Shown here piece by piece: positions 59,335-64,000 of a stretch of DNA of 64,000 nt (position 1 is the first letter of the stretch; each line of letters begins with the position of its first letter). Both the position numbers and the translations under genes were made by a program. Source of the stretch: Whalleya microplaca (taxonomy: Eukaryota > Ascomycota > Sordariomycetes > Xylariales > Xylariaceae). The notes under the pieces were generated by a model, which saw only the letters and a list, made by a program, of their open reading frames with translations, did no database searches and was not told the origin of the DNA. The stretch lies in the NCBI GenBank assembly GCA_022497155.1, contig MU385722.1, forward strand, positions 62,001-126,000, read 5' to 3'.

Positions 59335-60284
59335 TATAGACAGTATTGCAGGTATTGATAAAGTTGATTGTAGATGACGATTCGCTATACATGGTTTATG
59401 ATCGAGAAGAGCCCAGGGGAAGGCGAGTTTTTATGTGCCCCCACGGACGAAGTGGATGAATAAGCATATTGATCCGCTGACGGGATACCATTGAAACTGT
59501 CTTACTGATGCACAAAAGACAGTGACAATGTAACCAATAATATCTTCTGCCTCAAGCCTCAGCTTACCCCGCGATGTTCAGCTCCTGGTCCCAATCTAAA
59601 GCCATGACACATAGGTCTCCTATGCCCACTAGAGAGGACAGTGGTGACAATCCCTTTCAAAGTGGTTTTTTTCTTTTCTTTTCTTGGGAGAATACACAGA
59701 CTATTGAGTTACTTCCTGCTGAAGAACGATTTTTATTGAGATGTGTCGTTCGCTAGTAACATCATACTACAAGGTGAACTTGGTTAACCATGGATCATCA
59801 TCAATACTTCACTCGCTAAACCAAACTATTCCTCATGAGAGCCTAATATTGAAGTCAGCTTACCTCGTTGCTTCAATCCTATCCTCGGGCATTCTCACCC
59901 TTGAGTTCAGTCTAGAATGGAACAACTCATTTTATAACTATGGCTAGAACTTGACAACAAAATTGAACCTCGCAGTCTAGCTAGAAACATAAAAATGCAT
60001 ACAGTCATATCAGGTAGTATGATTACTATTATATGCCAGGTCAAAAATTTAATCTCAGTGACACAAGTCGCACAGAGAAAACGGGATTTGGTGTCTCATC
60101 CAATCCTGAAAGTAGATCATCACGATGACGCAATTCATCCGATTTACCCACTCAATGGATGTGTTACATGTACGTCCTATGCAACTCTAAGGTCTGCCCC
60201 CTTGCGTCACGAAAAACTTCAAATTTCTGAGCCGAACCATCAATAAACACACGGTGAATAGCTATAACAGCAGCATACTTTGCA
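59335..60284. other. Divergent promoter region of GH-like and SDR genes
   Basis: About 950 bp between two divergent starts. Several frames below 85 codons, none supported. No clear TATA or paired regulatory motif was noticed. Confidence 0.5.
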
Positions 60285-61235
60285 ATGGGTCTAGCACCTA
60301 ACTTGACAACGTTATCAGCCTTAGGTGCTCTTCTTCTACTCACCGGTGTTTACGAGACACTAAACTTTATCTGGTTATACGTGCGACCATCCAACTTGAG
60401 GAGATATCCCCATGCTACAGCCGGGAAACCAGCCTGGGCGTTGGTGACGGGGGCGTCTGACGGTATTGGAAAGGCTATCGCTTTCGAGCTCGCCTCCGAG
60501 GGCTTCAACGTACTGCTTCACGGCCGAAACTCGAAAAAGCTCGAGGGTGTCAGGGGAAAGCTCTCTCAGGCGCACCCTGCTCGCTCGTTTCGGGTATGGA
60601 TCGCAGATGCGTCGAGATGCCACATGGATACTGCCTGGCTAGACGAGGCTACCAAAACCATCGAGGATATCAACCTCACTGTGTTGGTAAACAACGCCGG
60701 CGGAAATGTACGTCCCACCTATGGGACGCTCGAGAAATACTCGCCACAGGCTATCCTAGACACTGTACATGTGAACGCTGTCTTCCCCGTCTTGCTATCC
60801 GCGGCTATCATACCTATCTTGATCAAAAACGGACCTTCCCTTATTATCAACATCTGCTCGCTGTCGGACAACGGGATGCCTCTTGTATCATTCTATGGCG
60901 CTACCAAGGCTTTCGATCGCGCACTATCGCAGTCGCTGTGGCGGGAGATGAAACTCGAGGGGCGTGATATTGAGGTCATTGCCCACCGTGTCGGGATGAC
61001 CACCGAGACGCAATACATACAGAAAAAAACTTCCATGTTTAGGCCGCCTGCGATGAAAGTTGCAAAGGCCGTGTTGGAGAGGACTGGGTGCGGGCGGAAG
61101 TTGATTGTCCCGTATTGGGGACATGCCTTGCAGGATGTCATGGTGAAATTGTTCCCAACGTGGATTATGGATAAGATGATTATCAATGCGATGAGGGACT
61201 TAAGGACTGAGCAGGATGCGAATAAGGTCGATTGA
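60285..61235 (+). CDS. Membrane-anchored short-chain dehydrogenase/reductase (HSD17B12/KAR-like)
   Basis: Intronless, 316 residues. An N-terminal hydrophobic helix (about 8-32) suggests ER anchoring. The Rossmann fold carries TGASDGIG at 55-62 (NADP(H)-binding), NNAGG at 136-140, the catalytic serine in ICSLSD (192 or 194) and Y204-GAT-K208. The order and the N-terminal anchor match the 17-beta-hydroxysteroid dehydrogenase 12/beta-ketoacyl reductase group (yeast Ifa38), which reduces very-long-chain 3-ketoacyl-CoA; fungi also have many related reductases of other substrate range. HRVGMTTET and the C-terminal hydrophobic WGHALQDVMVKLFPTWIMDK are typical. As one conventional copy should exist elsewhere in the genome, this may be a paralogue. 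Confidence 0.88.
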   Translation: MGLAPNLTTLSALGALLLLTGVYETLNFIWLYVRPSNLRRYPHATAGKPAWALVTGASDGIGKAIAFELASEGFNVLLHGRNSKKLEGVRGKLSQAHPARSFRVWIADASRCHMDTAWLDEATKTIEDINLTVLVNNAGGNVRPTYGTLEKYSPQAILDTVHVNAVFPVLLSAAIIPILIKNGPSLIINICSLSDNGMPLVSFYGATKAFDRALSQSLWREMKLEGRDIEVIAHRVGMTTETQYIQKKTSMFRPPAMKVAKAVLERTGCGRKLIVPYWGHALQDVMVKLFPTWIMDKMIINAMRDLRTEQDANKVD

Positions 61236-61359
61236 GCGTTTTTGGTAGTGGTAAGAACTTGTAGGTTAAAGAAGGTTTTCATGTAAAATTTCAGTTGTGG
61301 CTTTGCACTGAGGATTATGGGCACATCTACGAGACCGTAGCCCCTATGACCTCTTGATC

Positions 61360-61632
61360 TGTTACAATGGTTAGACTCGGATCTTCAATAACTCTCAGTA
61401 TATGTGACAAGGGCTGTAATTCAGGGCTTGGAAATATATCAATTCAGCAATAATTCTCTAGGCCCTCTGAGGGTGCTTGTTGTTCTAAGTTTTAATCTGA
61501 ATCTGAGGTTCGGCGACAGGTCTTTATAGACCTGCTGCCGCGGTACATATTCCTGGTACGTATCTAGTCTGTTGCCGACGTAGCCGCCGTCTGGTAATTA
61601 TACCTTTTGTTAGGTAGTCATATATTCTAACA
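61360..61632 (-). mobile_element. Probable solo LTR of a Copia-type retrotransposon
   Basis: 273 bp bounded by inverted termini: on the minus strand TGTTAGAATATATG at one end and CATTGTAACA at the other (TGTTA..TAACA). Inside, a TATA box (CTATAAAGACC, minus strand) sits in a 7-bp-arm hairpin at 61517-61534 (CAGGTCT-TTAT-AGACCTG). The order and motifs resemble fungal Copia LTRs. No second LTR or pol fragment is in the window, which suggests loss of the body by recombination. Flanking bases (TGATC and GTATC) match only in part, so any target-site duplication has decayed. Confidence 0.6.
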
Positions 61633-63531
61633 GTATCGAATAACATCCAACAGCACCCAATATATGTACTCGTGCAGCATTCCTGCATCTCGTATAGCTT
61701 CCAACAGGTCTTGGCTCCAATCGCCGTGTGACAGTATAGGTGCTAGTTTGACTAGTCTGACAAAATAAAGAGTACCGAGTTCATTTGTAACTTATGCCAG
61801 ATAACAGGGAACTCAAGCGTCACTCACTCAACCTTCTCCTTAGTTATAGAAATAAAAGCTCTCAATCCTTAAGTCACGAAAATGAGAGCTTTCCAAGCAT
61901 TAGATAAAAGGAGGCCAAGACTTGAGGCTACCCCCTGATTTCGGGCTTGGTTGGTTAAATACCTAAAGTATCTAACAAGACTTAAGTCATACACACAACT
62001 ATCACCCTATCAGACTTAACACCGATTGTTGAATTCAGCAATTTCCAGTTAACATTCTTCGTCCATATAGTAACCCTACTGAACCTGTATCCGCCCCCTA
62101 AATGATAGTTGCTAGACTTTTCCGTTTCATCACAGCCTGCACTAGCTACCTCGATACCTAGACTGCGGCGATCTTTAAAAATACCCTTGGTGTACCCTAG
62201 CAGCTCAGACCTCTGAGAATACAAGTGCCTTGGTTTTCGATGCTCGACACGACGACACAGTCAGCCTGTCCATCGAAGTTGATACAAACTAGGCAGTGAA
62301 TATACCTATCCTGCGGTACACTTTATTGATAAATGGACGTACCATTCCTAATCCTTATACAGCTATTTGGAGTGCTGCTGACCTTTTTGAGGTTCAAAGG
62401 AAATGCCCTATTTTCGTTGAGGTGGCTTAGCAACAGCCGTGGATCCAAGAGGATCAAGTAAATCAAAGTCATCTTGAACAAGAAGGCTAGATTCCAGCCT
62501 CTAGAAACAACATATTTAGCAACAGTAATACCTTCAAACAATAAGCGTTGTAACTGAGGACAGGGTACACCCGTTGCCTAGTTGGCAGTACTACGGCGCT
62601 AAGTAACTAATCTAAACTACTTACAACCACCGTGATAACAGCTCTTTCGCTGCCTGGTCAAATCCACCAAAACCTTTCTAACATTCACTTATCTGCTCCA
62701 GTAAATACAGTGCGAATACTTATTGATCTAATCTGACTAGCGTTAAGCGCCGACTTCTTGGGCCAATACAACTCTGCGTACCTATCTAGAGTTTTAAGTG
62801 TGAGGCTATCTGGAAATAATAGTTTAGTTCAGACGTAGCGCGGCCCGTGCCTATACTTAAAAAGGGTTATCACATACTCATGTTCAGTTTAAAGCACTAT
62901 CATCTAGATATAGCACCCACCCAACAGCTTATATATATGGAATATGAGAACGTATATAGATTTCGACCGTTTCGTGCTGCCTGTCGTGCCTAATGCCGCA
63001 AACATTATACCTTACTCCGAATCTTGAGTATAATACTATTGGTTTTTACATAAAGCGATAGCATTACGAATATATGTATAGTTAAAATTTAGTAATATCG
63101 AGAAATTCCATGTTTTAATACACACTGTTCATAAGTGAAACAATTCGGGGGGATTATTTGCTCTCATTAATGTGCTTGGCTTAAATCTTTATGATTCGAT
63201 TAATGTCCAAGTGGCAGCTTGAGTTTGAACAGTTTAGGCTGAGCTTTTAGAGTTTGGATGGTCATTTTTTCCAACCTTTCCTAGGTCAAATTTACTGATT
63301 AATAGAAGACTTGACTATTCCTTCTCTGGGAGCAATTGGAGGTCAAAAGAAGACCCCCCGTTGTCTAGTACAGTAGCTACTCTTCCTTCATCTATTCATC
63401 ACGAGCATCCAAGCAAGATACTCCTTAACCAGCGCAAGCCTTATAAATCGGCACCACGCCTCAGATACAAGTTCAGTACGCTCTCCCAGACACCATATCA
63501 TATCACTACCGAAAATTATATTCAACTGTTA

Positions 63532-63595
63532 TCGCCAAAAACGACGTTGTAATCTTTTTCGCAGCGACTACGCCTGATATATCCCCGACAAGTAT
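63532..63595 (+). repeat. Short dispersed repeat, copy 2
   Basis: About 64 bp related to 57634-57695 in the same orientation, with the identical CGCCTGATATATCC core. It ends 30 bp before the ATG of the last ORF. Confidence 0.55.
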
Positions 63596-63625
63596 CTATT
63601 CGTTATTGAACCTCATATACCACCG

Positions 63626-63994
63626 ATGGCATCATCACAGCCAAAAACCTTCGACAGAAAGACCAAGAGGAACATTCAAAAGAAGAACCTCCGCAAGGGC
63701 AATCCACAAGACCATGGGCTTTGCAACACTGATTCAACAACTTCCCGTGCCACCCATCCCACCAGTGCGGCAGGAATCGCCAAAGCCAACGTGAAGCCTA
63801 GAATTCATTTAGTCCTTAGGGCAGACCGCATGACCCCTTCGCAGCTACAGCACATCGATCCTCACCAAGCCGCGCACATCTCCATCTTTAAGAAAGACCG
63901 AGATGAACAAGTTGGTCCCAGCTGCGAGAAACAGGCGACAGAGAAGCAGCCAGCAAAGATAAAGCTTCCGATTCGTCTAGCCGATAAGATATGA
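63626..63994 (+). CDS. Hypothetical 122-residue basic protein, possibly continuing past the window
   Basis: Open frame from 63626 (MASSQPKTFDRKTKRN) with Lys/Arg/Gln-rich, poorly ordered composition and a middle segment KPRIHLVLRADRMTPSQLQHIDPHQAAHISIFKKDRD that looks more structured. It stops six bases before the right edge. An in-frame stop so close to the edge may lie in an intron, so the protein may be longer. I recognise no family. Confidence 0.4.
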   Translation: MASSQPKTFDRKTKRNIQKKNLRKGNPQDHGLCNTDSTTSRATHPTSAAGIAKANVKPRIHLVLRADRMTPSQLQHIDPHQAAHISIFKKDRDEQVGPSCEKQATEKQPAKIKLPIRLADKI

Positions 63995-64000
63995 TCGCAT

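Larger units (their letters stand above)
61236..63625. other. 2.4 kb AT-rich gene-free region with a solo LTR
   Basis: Apart from the LTR (61360-61632) and the second copy of the short repeat, it contains only frames below 85 codons. The sequence after 62700 is strongly AT-rich. Confidence 0.5.

Overview
This window is nuclear DNA of a filamentous ascomycete (Pezizomycotina). The evidence is many short introns (about 47-100 nt) with GT..AG borders and CTAAC/CTGAC-like branch points, genes spaced 0.5-8 kb apart on both strands without operons, and families typical of these fungi: a PTH11-like receptor, an NPP1-type necrosis-inducing protein, a Uds1 septation protein, a UncA-type kinesin-3 and an SSU1 sulfite pump. 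A Sordariomycete is my best guess, but that is inference. Spliced models were built by hand from splice signals, reading phase and family conservation.

Layout. 0-11.6 kb is accessory in character: a PTH11-like receptor cut by the left edge (-), a MYND-finger protein (-), an intact three-exon NLP (-), a five-exon amino-acid permease with a GC-AG intron (-), and a single-pass membrane protein (+). 11.6-15.3 kb is gene-poor apart from a small secreted His-rich repeat protein at 13.4 kb. 15.3-29.7 kb holds mostly housekeeping genes: a KpsF/GutQ-type SIS sugar isomerase (-), a four-TM claudin-like protein (+), a WKF-domain nuclear protein (-) facing away from proteasome subunit alpha Scl1 (+), an unrecognised four-exon gene (+) and a RING/ankyrin protein (+). 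A 3.3 kb simple-sequence-rich gap separates these from a four-exon Uds1 gene (-, 33.0-35.3 kb). An 8 kb gene-poor stretch follows. Then come a leukotriene-A4-hydrolase-type aminopeptidase (+, 43.4-45.7 kb), the 1734-residue kinesin-3 (+, 47.4-52.7 kb), an unrecognised 221-residue protein (+), an SSU1-type sulfite/dicarboxylate exporter (-), a secreted GH71/99-like protein (-), a membrane-anchored short-chain dehydrogenase (+), a probable solo Copia-type LTR (61.36-61.63 kb), and a small hypothetical ORF at the right edge.

No biosynthetic cluster, CRISPR array, rRNA or convincing tRNA is seen. The genes do not form one pathway. The most notable items are the candidate secreted host-interaction proteins (NLP, His-rich repeat protein, GH-like protein), the GC-AG intron that hides as an open frame, two genes with 10-nt first coding exons, the solo LTR, and a short dispersed repeat shared by 57.6 kb and 63.5 kb. 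I did not find a clearly new biological system.
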